NCBI RefSeq assembly: GCF_010993745.1
Contig: NZ_WOTN01000001.1
Location: forward strand, 2,483,235-2,547,234
Direction of reading: 5' to 3'
DNA: 64,000 nucleotides
Origin: Fodinicola acaciae
GTDB taxonomy: Bacteria; Actinomycetota; Actinomycetes; Mycobacteriales; HKI-0501
Positions 45,683-54,555 of the stretch are shown here, piece after piece. A model generated the notes under the pieces. The model saw only the letters and a program-made list of their open reading frames with translations. It was not told the DNA's origin and ran no database searches. Position numbers and translations under genes: made by a program. How positions within the stretch are numbered: the first letter of the stretch is position 1; each line of letters starts with the position of its first letter.

Positions 45683-45699
45683 TTCTACGTCGAGTAGAA
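45683..45699. promoter_or_regulatory. Candidate BlaI-type operator
   Basis: TTCTAC-GTCGA-GTAGAA, perfect 6-bp arms, 102 bp upstream of the BlaI-type gene and in the gap shared with sigB. The TAC/GTA core resembles BlaI/CopY boxes. Confidence 0.45.
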
Positions 45700-45895
45700 C
45701 TCTGGTGACCGACCGCGCTTGACAACGAACCGCACACTGGAGAGCAGATACCGCCAATCGGGCCAGAGTCTGTGGATCCGCGCGGAAACCTCACATGGAT
45801 CACACATTCGTCTTACCGCCGCTTCACGCCTCACCAGGCAGAGTCCTCCTCAACACCGCCGAACGGGGCGGCGGGGATAGAAGGAGGCGAAGGCA

Positions 45896-46849
<954 letters not shown>

Positions 46850-46861
46850 CGTCGGAAGGAT

Positions 46862-46908
46862 CGCATGGCCCCCATGCTTGCGTTGGACGCAAGCATGGGG
46901 GCCATGCG
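46862..46908. repeat. 47-bp palindromic repeat between convergent genes
   Basis: 22 of 23 arm positions pair (the one exception is a G-T wobble). Compared with the 35211 copy, both arms carry matched substitutions (CCACC to CCCCC with GGTGG to GGGGG; CGTGC to CTTGC with GCACG to GCAAG). It lies between sigB and the epimerase stop, where a bidirectional terminator would be expected. Confidence 0.85.
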
Positions 46909-46911
46909 GCC

Positions 46912-47799
46912 TTACGCCAGCGACGCGAGCACGTCCTTGGCGGTGACGGCGAGCGGCGTGGCGGGCAGGCCGGCCGCGCGCGCTTTGACCATCGACCGCT
47001 GCTGAGTCGACCACATCGACTTCGGCCGTACGAGCGGGAAGTACGGCGGACCTGGCCGTTCCGCCACCGGCACGATCTCGACGGTCGTGCCGGCGACCTC
47101 GGCGCAGACCTGGATGAGACCGGCCAGCGTCACCGGATCCGCGGGTCCGGCCGCGTTGTACGCGCCGGGCCGGCCGTCGGCCAACAGTTTCCGTACGAGC
47201 ACGGCCACATCGCGCACATCGACGATCTGGGACGGCTGGTCGGGGTCACCGGGCAGCTCCACCCGGCCGCCACGGGCCGCCTCCCGGACCCAGTGCGGAA
47301 ACGAACGCGACTCGTCGTGCGGGCCGGCGACCTTGCACGGACGCACTATGGTGGCGCGATCGCCATATCTGGCAACGATGTCGTCCTCACAGGCGACCTT
47401 CGCCGGACCGTAGGTGTCCTCGGTCAGCAGCTCCGGATCGCGGACCGGCACGCGCCGCGGCGTGTCCTCGTCGTTGTCCGGTCCGATCCCCTCGCGCTGG
47501 TAAACCGCGTGGCTGGAGACGAATAGATAGCGGCCGACGCGGTCGCCGAGCACCTCCATCGCCCTGTCCACGTGCCGCGTGACGTATCCGCTGACATCGA
47601 CGACCGCGTCCCAGCCGTCGTTTTCCAATGACGCGTAGTCATCCGTGTCACGGTCGCCGATCCTGCGCTCCACGCCGGGGAAAAGCTCGGTGCCGGTCCT
47701 TCCCCGGCCGAAGATCGTGACCTCGTCGCCGTTGCGCAACGCCTCCTCGACGATCGCTCGCCCGACGAACGCCGTCCCACCCAGCACCAGAATCCGCAT
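46912..47799 (-). CDS. NAD-dependent epimerase/dehydratase-family protein
   Basis: 295 residues from ATG 47799. Extended SDR: MRILVLGGTAFVGRAIVEEA (GGxxFxG nucleotide loop), YLFVSSHAVYQ and TYGPAKVACEDDIVARY (YxxxK-like with YGPAK), then IVRPCKVAGPHD. Substrate unknown; a nucleotide-sugar or isoflavone-reductase-like role is possible. Divergent from ridA by 27 bp. Confidence 0.85.
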   Translation of the reverse strand: MRILVLGGTAFVGRAIVEEALRNGDEVTIFGRGRTGTELFPGVERRIGDRDTDDYASLENDGWDAVVDVSGYVTRHVDRAMEVLGDRVGRYLFVSSHAVYQREGIGPDNDEDTPRRVPVRDPELLTEDTYGPAKVACEDDIVARYGDRATIVRPCKVAGPHDESRSFPHWVREAARGGRVELPGDPDQPSQIVDVRDVAVLVRKLLADGRPGAYNAAGPADPVTLAGLIQVCAEVAGTTVEIVPVAERPGPPYFPLVRPKSMWSTQQRSMVKARAAGLPATPLAVTAKDVLASLA

Positions 47800-47826
47800 G
47801 ATCACGACCGTACTAACCTCGGTGAC

Positions 47827-48213
47827 ATGCAGCAGCATCACGTACGTCCCGACGGCATGCCGCCGGTCAACGGATACAGCCACGCCGTCGCGTACGACGG
47901 CCGGACGGTGGTGATCTCCGGCCAGGTGCCGTTGGACGCCGGCGGAAACCTGGTCGGCGCCGACGACCCCGAGGCGCAGATCGAGCAGGTTTTCGGCAAT
48001 ATCAGGAAAGCCGTGGAGGCCGCCGGCGGCACGATGGCCGACATCGTGAAGATCACCGTGTTCCTGACCGACCTCGCCGATCTCCCGGTGTTCCGGGCCG
48101 TACGCGACCGGCACGTCTCGCTGGACAATCCCCCGGCCAGCTCGCTGGTGCGAGTCGCCGGCCTGGTCGACCCGCGGTTTCGCGTCGAGGTCGAGGCGAT
48201 CGCCGCGCTGTGA
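47827..48213 (+). CDS. RidA-family (YjgF) protein
   Basis: 128 residues. Typical trimeric RidA: GYSHAVAYDGRTVVISGQVP, QIEQVFGNIRKAVEAAGGTM, DIVKITVFLTDL and SSLVRVAGLVDPRFRVEVEA. The catalytic Arg of true imine deaminases corresponds to Arg in LVRVAGL. Expected to hydrolyse reactive enamines or imines. Confidence 0.9.
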   Translation: MQQHHVRPDGMPPVNGYSHAVAYDGRTVVISGQVPLDAGGNLVGADDPEAQIEQVFGNIRKAVEAAGGTMADIVKITVFLTDLADLPVFRAVRDRHVSLDNPPASSLVRVAGLVDPRFRVEVEAIAAL

Positions 48214-48255
48214 GGCTCGCCGCGCGTCATCGAGCGGCGAGCCGACGGATTTCCG

Positions 48256-48795
48256 TTACGCGGCCGCGAGATGCGCCGACAGGAAATGGTCGTTCAGGGT
48301 GTCACCGACGTACGGTGTGTTTCCCAGATAGTCCTGGTGCGGCTCGCCATAGTCGACGTTCCAGTAGCCGGTGACCCGGAAACAGTTGCCAAAGGTCTGG
48401 AAGGCCGAGATCAGGTATCCCCAGTTCGACGGCAGGATGCCGTCGATGTTCGCGATCCGGTAGCCGGCCGCGTCGCACGGCCCGTCGTTGCCGAGAATGT
48501 CCGTGCAGAAGGCGGGGTTCGGGCTGCTGGCCGGACATCCGGCGTAGTTCGCGTTGACGTAGACCCGGATGAGCCGGGTCCCGGCGAGCTCGATCGAAGC
48601 CAGGTCGGCGCGATCGGTCGAGCATTGTTTCCTGATGACCCGGGACACCTGGCCGTTGGGGCCGGATTTCGAGATGACCGCGGCACAGTACGTCGGAGAG
48701 TACGTCACAAAGGACGCGTACGACGGTGCCGTCACCGCGACGACACCGACGATCGCGGCGACGAGGAACAGCAGTCGTCTGAGGATTCTTGCCAT
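48256..48795 (-). CDS. Secreted small Cys-containing protein, unknown family
   Basis: 179 residues. Signal peptide MARILRRLLFLVAAIVGVVA...YAS (about 27 residues). The mature part has seven Cys (YCAAV, KQCS, GCPAS, FCTDI, PCDAA, NCFR among them), suggesting disulphides, and aromatic-rich beta segments (NWGYLISAFQTFG, YWNVDYG) reminiscent of a crystallin-like fold. No family recognised. Confidence 0.7.
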   Translation of the reverse strand: MARILRRLLFLVAAIVGVVAVTAPSYASFVTYSPTYCAAVISKSGPNGQVSRVIRKQCSTDRADLASIELAGTRLIRVYVNANYAGCPASSPNPAFCTDILGNDGPCDAAGYRIANIDGILPSNWGYLISAFQTFGNCFRVTGYWNVDYGEPHQDYLGNTPYVGDTLNDHFLSAHLAAA

Positions 48796-48878
48796 CTGAC
48801 CTCATCCCTCTGAGTAGCTGGGTACGAGAACTGGACCTTGGTAAATGTACTCATCCGGAATATCGGGGCAATTCACAG

Positions 48879-48908
48879 AAGTAACGAGTCGATCGTGCTA
48901 AACGTCAA
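48879..48908 (-). promoter_or_regulatory. Candidate promoter of the secreted-protein gene
   Basis: On the minus strand TTGACG (48903-48908), an 18-bp spacer and TTACTT (48879-48884). It lies in a noticeably AT-richer 199-bp gap, about 85 bp before the gene. Confidence 0.35.
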
Positions 48909-48994
48909 TAAATTGCCGGATGTTTACCGGCGGCGCGGACGGCCATGGGAATGGAAAACGAGGGCATTTCCATCGAACGGCCGTCGGTTGCCGG

Positions 48995-51658
48995 TTACGA
49001 CCAGAGCTTGCGCGGGCCGTGGTCGGGCCGCGCAGCCGGCGGACCGAGGCGTACGGACGCGTGCAGCACGGAAAATCCGTCCGGCCTCGCCAACACCGGA
49101 CGCAGGGTGAGGTGGCGGATCTCCGGTGTGTCGTCGGCCAGCATGCCGATCCGCAGCATGAGGTCGGAAAGGGCGTCCGCGTCGACCGGTGTCGCGCCGC
49201 GGTGACCGAAAAGCAGCGGCGCGGCGAGCGGCGCGCGGACCAGGTTGGCGGCGTCGACGTCGGTGACCGGGATGGCGCGCCAGGCCAGGTCGCCGAGCAG
49301 CTCGGTCGCCACGCCGGCCAGACCAAAGCCAAGCACCAGGCCGAAAGACGGGTCGTCGACCACCTCGACCAGGCACGCGACGCCTGGATCCACCATGCCC
49401 TGCAGCAAAACCGCCGGATCGGCGCCGGAGGCGGCCAACACGTCCCGGATTCGCGGATATGCCGCGGAAAGCTCACCGGGTCCGCCGATGTCCAGCCGGA
49501 CCATGCCGAGGTCGATGCGGTGTCGCAGCTCGTCGTTGGACGCCTTCAACGCCACCGGATAGCCGAGCGAGTCGGCCGCCGCCAGCGCCTCCTCCAAACT
49601 GCCGCAACGCACCGACGGTTGCACGGATATCCCATACGCGCCAAGCAGATCCGCCGCGGCCTGGTCGCTCATCTGGATGCCATCGGGATGTTCGGAGAGA
49701 TGGTGCCGCGCATCCCATTTGTGCACCACGACCCGCGCGCCAGCGACGTCGACACCGGACCGGCCCGGCAGCGTTCCGGCCGGCGCTCGCCGCCAGTCGG
49801 CGTAGTTGGCGACCAGGCCGAGCGCGTGCACGGCCTCCTCCGGTGAGGCGTACGACGGCACCGAGCCTCGGTCTGTGTGTCCGCCGCGGCCGCGATAGCG
49901 CAGCCGCTCCGGCACGCCTTCGGCGGCCAGGAACGTCGACACGACCGGTTTTCCGCAGTCTCCGACGGTTTCCTTGAGCACGTTCGCGTAAGCCTCTGCC
50001 GACGTCGCCAGCGCGGGCACGAAAACCGCGACCAGCGCGTGGACGTTTTCGTCGGCCACCGCCGTCCGCAGCGCCGCGGCGAAGTCCTCCGCCGACGCCT
50101 CCGGTCCGATGTCGACCGGCGAGCCGTCGGCGACCCGCAGCGACTCGGCCGCGCAGGCGTCTGCGGCGAGCACGCCGAGCGCCGCCGAGTTGCCGACGAT
50201 CGCGACCGTACGGCCGGCGGGCAGCGGCTGGTATGCCAGGATCTGCGCCACGTCGAACAGTTGCGACACGGTGTTGACCCGGATCACGCCGGACTGCGCG
50301 AAAAGTGCCTCGATGCCGCCGTCGCTGACGCTCGGACCGAGACCGGCCAGCGCCGGCGGCGGCGTGGAGCTTTTCACCGCGACGACCGGCTTACGGCGCG
50401 CCAGCCGCCGCGCGACGCGCGCGAACTTCCGCGGATTTCCGAAGGATTCCAGGTAAAGCAGCACCACGTCGGTGCTCGGATCGTCGAGCCAGTATTGCAT
50501 CAGGTCGTTGCCGCTGACGTCCGCGCGGTTGCCGGCACTGACCACAGTGGACAGTCCGATGCCGCGCTGCTCCGCCTGGTCGAGCAACGCGATGCCAAGC
50601 GCACCGGACTGGCAGAAGAAGCCGACGCGCCCGCGCAACGGCAGAGTCGGCGCCAGCGACGCGTTCAGCCGTACGTCCGGATGGGTGTTGAGAACACCGA
50701 GACAGTTGGGCCCGACCACTCGCATTCCGTTGGACCGTGCGGAAAGCACGATCTCCCGCTCGGCTTTCCGCCCTTCCGGGCCGATTTCGGCAAAGCCACC
50801 CGAGACGATCACCAGCCCGCGTACGCCGGCGCGGCCGCACTGGCGTACGACCTCCGGCACCGCCGCGGCCGGCACGGCCACCACGGCCAGGTCGACGCCG
50901 CCGGGGATGTCCGTGACAGCGGCGAAAGACGCCTGGCCGGCGACCTGGCTGCGGCGCGGGTTGACCGCGTACACCGGGCCGGCGAAGCCGGCCTCGCGCA
51001 GGTTTTCCAGCAATACCCGGCCGGCGACCGCCTCGGTCGAGCTGGCGCCGATCACCGCCACCGACCGCGGCGCGAGCAGTCTGGTGATCGACGCCGCCTC
51101 GCTGCGCTGCTCGCGCTGCCGCGACACGTCGATGGATTTCGAGGTCTCGCCGACATCCCACTCCAGGTGCACGACGCCGTCGTCGTACGACCGCGCCACC
51201 GTGTAGCCGGCGTCGCTGAAGACGCGCATCATCGTGTAGTTGGTCGGCAGCACCTCGGCGACGAACCGCCGGATGTGGTTTTCCTGCGCGGCGGCGGCAA
51301 GATGCTCCAACAGCACGGATCCGATGCCGCGGCCCTGGTGCGTGTCCTCGACGACGAAAGCGACCTCGGCGTCGTCGGCGGAGATCCGGTCATAGCGGCC
51401 GATCGCGATCAGGTCGTCGCCCAGCTCCACGACGAAAGCCTCGCGGTCGACGTGGTCGACGGTCACGAAACGCTTCAGGTCGCGCTCGGGGATCCTTGGA
51501 TACGGTGAAAAGTAACGCAGATAGCGCGTACGGTCGCTGAACCGCGAGTGCAACGCGACCACCTGGTCGGCGTCCGACTCCCGGATCGGTCTGATGTGGA
51601 CGGTGCCGCCGTCGGACAGCAGCACGTCGGCGGCGCGGTGGTCGGGATAACCGGCCAT
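48995..51658 (-). CDS. GNAT–acyl-CoA synthetase (NDP-forming) fusion, protein acetyltransferase (Pat-like)
   Basis: 887 residues from ATG 51658, with GAGGA 8 nt upstream. The N-terminal GNAT domain (about 19-165) has HIRPIRESDADQVVALHSRF and the P-loop VEDTHQGRGIGSVLLEHLAA. The CoA-binding and ligase domains follow (SVAVIGASSTEAVAGRVL, MRVVGPNCLGVLN, FFCQSGALGIALL). A C-terminal ATP-grasp domain covers about 650-887 (GYPVALKASNDELRHR). Pat-type proteins acetylate lysines in AMP-forming acyl-CoA synthetases. The GNAT-first order is the actinobacterial form. It lies 7 bp after acuC. Confidence 0.9.
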   Translation of the reverse strand: MAGYPDHRAADVLLSDGGTVHIRPIRESDADQVVALHSRFSDRTRYLRYFSPYPRIPERDLKRFVTVDHVDREAFVVELGDDLIAIGRYDRISADDAEVAFVVEDTHQGRGIGSVLLEHLAAAAQENHIRRFVAEVLPTNYTMMRVFSDAGYTVARSYDDGVVHLEWDVGETSKSIDVSRQREQRSEAASITRLLAPRSVAVIGASSTEAVAGRVLLENLREAGFAGPVYAVNPRRSQVAGQASFAAVTDIPGGVDLAVVAVPAAAVPEVVRQCGRAGVRGLVIVSGGFAEIGPEGRKAEREIVLSARSNGMRVVGPNCLGVLNTHPDVRLNASLAPTLPLRGRVGFFCQSGALGIALLDQAEQRGIGLSTVVSAGNRADVSGNDLMQYWLDDPSTDVVLLYLESFGNPRKFARVARRLARRKPVVAVKSSTPPPALAGLGPSVSDGGIEALFAQSGVIRVNTVSQLFDVAQILAYQPLPAGRTVAIVGNSAALGVLAADACAAESLRVADGSPVDIGPEASAEDFAAALRTAVADENVHALVAVFVPALATSAEAYANVLKETVGDCGKPVVSTFLAAEGVPERLRYRGRGGHTDRGSVPSYASPEEAVHALGLVANYADWRRAPAGTLPGRSGVDVAGARVVVHKWDARHHLSEHPDGIQMSDQAAADLLGAYGISVQPSVRCGSLEEALAAADSLGYPVALKASNDELRHRIDLGMVRLDIGGPGELSAAYPRIRDVLAASGADPAVLLQGMVDPGVACLVEVVDDPSFGLVLGFGLAGVATELLGDLAWRAIPVTDVDAANLVRAPLAAPLLFGHRGATPVDADALSDLMLRIGMLADDTPEIRHLTLRPVLARPDGFSVLHASVRLGPPAARPDHGPRKLWS

Positions 51659-51665
51659 GATGTCC

Positions 51666-52835
51666 TCAGTCCCTCGGGTCGTCCGGGTCGAGGCCGTGCA
51701 GCGGATAGACGGCGCGGCGGGTCGCCAGTACGGCACGGTCCACGCTGTCACCGCCGCGCTGCCACGGCGTGAACTCCGTGTTGCCACCGTCGGTCATCGT
51801 GAGCGGCACCCGCGCCGACGGCCGCCTTTCGGCGGCCAGCTCACGCCATTTGTCCGGCGTCTGGATCTGCCCGTCCAGCGGCTTCCCGGTGACCGTGGCG
51901 AGCAGATGCGTCCACGCGCGCGGCACGACGCCGACGATGCCGTATCCACCGCCACCAAAACACACCCATTTCCCGCCGGTCAGCTCCTCGGCGAGTTTTT
52001 CCATCGCCAGATAGGAAGCGCGCTGTCCGTCGACGGTGAGACGCAGGTCGGCCAGCGGATCGACGGCGTGCGTGTCGCAGCCGCACTGGGTGAGCAGGAT
52101 TTGCGGCCGGAAAGCCCGCAGCAGGCTCGGCACGACCGCGTGGAACGCCCGCAGCCACTCGGTGTCGCCGACGCCAGGCGGCAGCGGCACGTTGACGGCC
52201 ATCCCCTCCGCGCCGCCGGCCCCGACCTCCTCGGAGAAACCGGTGCCGGGGAAAAGCGCGAGCGGTGTCTCGTGCAGGCTGATCGTGAGTACGCGCGGGT
52301 CGCTGTAGAACGCGGCCTGCACGCCGTCGCCATGATGCACGTCGAGGTCGACGTATGCGACCCGCTCGGCGCCGAGGTCGAGCAGCCGCGCGATCCCCAC
52401 CGCCACGTCGTTGTAGACGCAGAATCCGGAGGCCGACGAGCGCATCGCGTGGTGCAGGCCGCCGGCGATGTTGGCGGCGCGCAGCGTACGGCCGGACCAC
52501 ACCGCCTCCACCGCGGCCAGGCTGCCACCGCAGACCAGCGCGGACGCCTCGTGCATGTGGTCGAAGACGGGGTTGTCGGGCGTGTTGAGGCCATAGCCGG
52601 TCCAGAACGGGTCGTACGGCGCCGCCCGCACGGCCCGCAGATACTCGGCGGAGTGGACCCTGAGCAGGGCCTCCTCCGTCGCCGGCTCGGGGACCACCAG
52701 CTCGACGCCGTCGCGGTCCAGCACGCCGAGCTCACGCGCCAGCGCGACCGTCAGCTCCACCCGCACCGGATCGAGCGGATGCTCGCCGAGGTCGTAGCCG
52801 AGCAGGGCCGGGTCCCACACCAGCGCGGTCTGCAT
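51666..52835 (-). CDS. acuC: AcuC-type lysine deacetylase
   Basis: 389 residues from ATG 52835. Class I HDAC fold: LDPVRVELTVALARELGVLD, GGLHHAM at 125-131, YVDLDVHHGDGVQ at 161-173 (zinc ligands Asp and His), SLHETPLALFPGTG and LTQCGCDTHAVDPLADL. It removes acetyl groups from acyl-CoA synthetases. With the Pat-like gene immediately downstream it forms a complete write–erase pair for acetate metabolism. Confidence 0.93.
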   Translation of the reverse strand: MQTALVWDPALLGYDLGEHPLDPVRVELTVALARELGVLDRDGVELVVPEPATEEALLRVHSAEYLRAVRAAPYDPFWTGYGLNTPDNPVFDHMHEASALVCGGSLAAVEAVWSGRTLRAANIAGGLHHAMRSSASGFCVYNDVAVGIARLLDLGAERVAYVDLDVHHGDGVQAAFYSDPRVLTISLHETPLALFPGTGFSEEVGAGGAEGMAVNVPLPPGVGDTEWLRAFHAVVPSLLRAFRPQILLTQCGCDTHAVDPLADLRLTVDGQRASYLAMEKLAEELTGGKWVCFGGGGYGIVGVVPRAWTHLLATVTGKPLDGQIQTPDKWRELAAERRPSARVPLTMTDGGNTEFTPWQRGGDSVDRAVLATRRAVYPLHGLDPDDPRD

Positions 52836-52877
52836 GCCCGTATCCCACCACGCCGCGCCGTCCAGCGCACGCAAGGT

Positions 52878-52924
52878 CGCATGGCCACCATGCTTGCGCT
52901 GGACGCACGCATGGTGGCCATGCG
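52878..52924. repeat. 47-bp palindromic repeat between rhodanese and acuC
   Basis: Same left start CGCATGGCCACCATGC and right end GCATGGTGGCCATGCG as the 35211 copy; three inner mismatches. It follows the rhodanese stop (6 bp) and precedes acuC on the same strand. Confidence 0.82.
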
Positions 52925-52929
52925 GCCAG

Positions 52930-53766
52930 TCAGTCGCCGGTGGCGACCGGGCGCGAGGGTTCGGAGATCCAGTCGCTGAACGAGCCGGCGTAGAGCGCGG
53001 GCGCGGTGTCGGCCAGGCCGGCGGCGTGGATGGCCAGGATCGTACGCGCGGCGGTGATGCCGGAGCCGCACGAGACGGCCACCGGCGCGGACCCGTCGAC
53101 ACCGGCCCGCGTGTAGCGTTTGGCCAGCTCAGCCGGCTCGCGGAGGAGTCCGTCGGCGGTGTAGTCGTCCTGCCCGGGCACGTTGACGGCACCGGGGATG
53201 TGGCCGGCGACCGGGTCGAGCGGCTCGAACTCGCCGGTGTAGCGGTTGTGCGCGCGTACGTCCATCAACACGCCGTCGCGGGCCGCGGCCGCCGCGCCGT
53301 CGGCGTCGACCAAAGGCATGCCGCCTGGACGTACGACGAAGTCCGACGGCTCGACGCTCACCGGCTCGTCGCTCGTCTCGCCGGTCCACGCCGACCAGCC
53401 GCCGTCGAGCACGTACACCTCCGGATGACCGGCCCACCGCAGCATCCACCACGCGCGCCCGGCGGCCAGTCCGTCGCCGGCGTCGTAACAGACGATCGGC
53501 CGGTCCACGGACACGCCAGCCTCGCGTAATCCCTGTTGCAGAGCCGAAATCTCCGGCAGCGGATGCCGGCCGCCGGAGCCTGTCGCGGGTCCGGAGAACA
53601 CCGTTTCCAGGTCCACGTAAACGGCACCGGGGAGGTGCCCGGCGGCGTACTCCGGCCGGCCGTCCGGACCGCCGAGATGCCAGCGGACGTCGAGCAACCG
53701 CGGCGGCTTCGGGCCTGCCAGCATGGCCTGCAGCGCGGGTGTCGAGACGATCGGGGAACGGGACAT
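52930..53766 (-). CDS. Tandem-rhodanese sulfurtransferase
   Basis: 278 residues from ATG 53766. Two rhodanese domains: LLDVRWHLGGPDGRPEYAAG and HLPGAVYVDLE in the first, VLMDVRAHNRYTGEFEPLDP and HIPGAVNVPG in the second. The active-site loop is CGSGITA with Cys233, the form seen in 3-mercaptopyruvate/thiosulfate sulfurtransferases. The first domain has no Cys in the equivalent loop (CYDAGDG is offset), as is normal. Confidence 0.92.
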   Translation of the reverse strand: MSRSPIVSTPALQAMLAGPKPPRLLDVRWHLGGPDGRPEYAAGHLPGAVYVDLETVFSGPATGSGGRHPLPEISALQQGLREAGVSVDRPIVCYDAGDGLAAGRAWWMLRWAGHPEVYVLDGGWSAWTGETSDEPVSVEPSDFVVRPGGMPLVDADGAAAAARDGVLMDVRAHNRYTGEFEPLDPVAGHIPGAVNVPGQDDYTADGLLREPAELAKRYTRAGVDGSAPVAVSCGSGITAARTILAIHAAGLADTAPALYAGSFSDWISEPSRPVATGD

Positions 53767-53825
53767 GGGATCAGTCTCGACCAAGCTGGTACGGGTAGGC
53801 TTGGCGGGGCGGGAGGAGGCACGCG

Positions 53826-54506
53826 GTGAACGACCTTATTGACACCACTGAGATGTATTTGCGCACCGTCCTCGACCTCGAGGAGGAAGGCATCACGCCG
53901 CTGCGCGCGCGGATCGCCGAGCGTTTGCACCAGAGCGGACCGACGGTCAGCCAGACCGTGGCGCGGATGGAGCGCGACGGGCTGGTCCGGGTTTCCGGCG
54001 ACCGGCACCTGGAGCTGACCGACGAGGGCCGCCGCCGGGCCATCTCGGTGATGCGCAAGCACCGGCTGGCCGAGCTGCTGCTGGTGAACGTGATCGGCCT
54101 GGAGTACGAGGCCGCGCACGGCGAGGCGTGCCGGTGGGAACACGTGATGAGCGACGCGGTGGAGCGCAAGGTGTACGAGCTGCTCGGCCGGCCAAAGGTG
54201 TCGCCGTACGGCAACCGGATCCCCGGCCTGGACGAGCTGGACGAGCTGATCACCGACCCGGTCGAGCCGGAGCCGGCGGTCAGCCTGGACAGCGTACGCG
54301 ACGAGAATCCGGTCATCGTGCGGCGGATCTCCGAGCTGCTGCAGGCCGACGAGCGGATGATGGAGCAGCTGCACAGCGCCGGTGTGGCGCCTGGCGCGAC
54401 CGTCACGGTGTCGCGGATCGACGGCGGCATGCAGGTCGCCAACGGCGACCGTACGGTGGCGCTGCCGCGCGAGGTCGCCAACCTGGTGTTCGTCGGCGCT
54501 TCCTGA
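53826..54506 (+). CDS. ideR: DtxR/IdeR-type iron-dependent regulator
   Basis: 226 residues from GTG 53826, with GGAGG upstream. HTH LVDTTEMYLRTVLDLEEEG-like start (here MNDLIDTTEMYLRTVLD), GPTVSQTVARMERDGLV recognition helix, metal-site residues in HRLAELLLVNVIGLEY and EACRWEHVMS, SPYGNRIPGLDEL, and a C-terminal SH3-like domain with VTVSRIDGG. Matches the iron (IdeR/DmdR) rather than manganese subfamily by length and the Cys/His/Glu arrangement. Position near sigB is conserved in the phylum. Confidence 0.9.
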   Translation: MNDLIDTTEMYLRTVLDLEEEGITPLRARIAERLHQSGPTVSQTVARMERDGLVRVSGDRHLELTDEGRRRAISVMRKHRLAELLLVNVIGLEYEAAHGEACRWEHVMSDAVERKVYELLGRPKVSPYGNRIPGLDELDELITDPVEPEPAVSLDSVRDENPVIVRRISELLQADERMMEQLHSAGVAPGATVTVSRIDGGMQVANGDRTVALPREVANLVFVGAS

Positions 54507-54516
54507 CACAGCAAAG

Positions 54517-54552
54517 AAAAGCGGGCCGCCGGAAACCCGGCGGCCCGCTTTT
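54517..54552. terminator. Strong bidirectional rho-independent terminator
   Basis: AAAAGCGGGCCGCCGG pairs with CCGGCGGCCCGCTTTT through 16 bp around a 4-nt AAAC loop, with T5 on one side and A4 on the other. It separates the convergent ideR and permease genes. Confidence 0.93.
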
Positions 54553-54555
54553 TGC

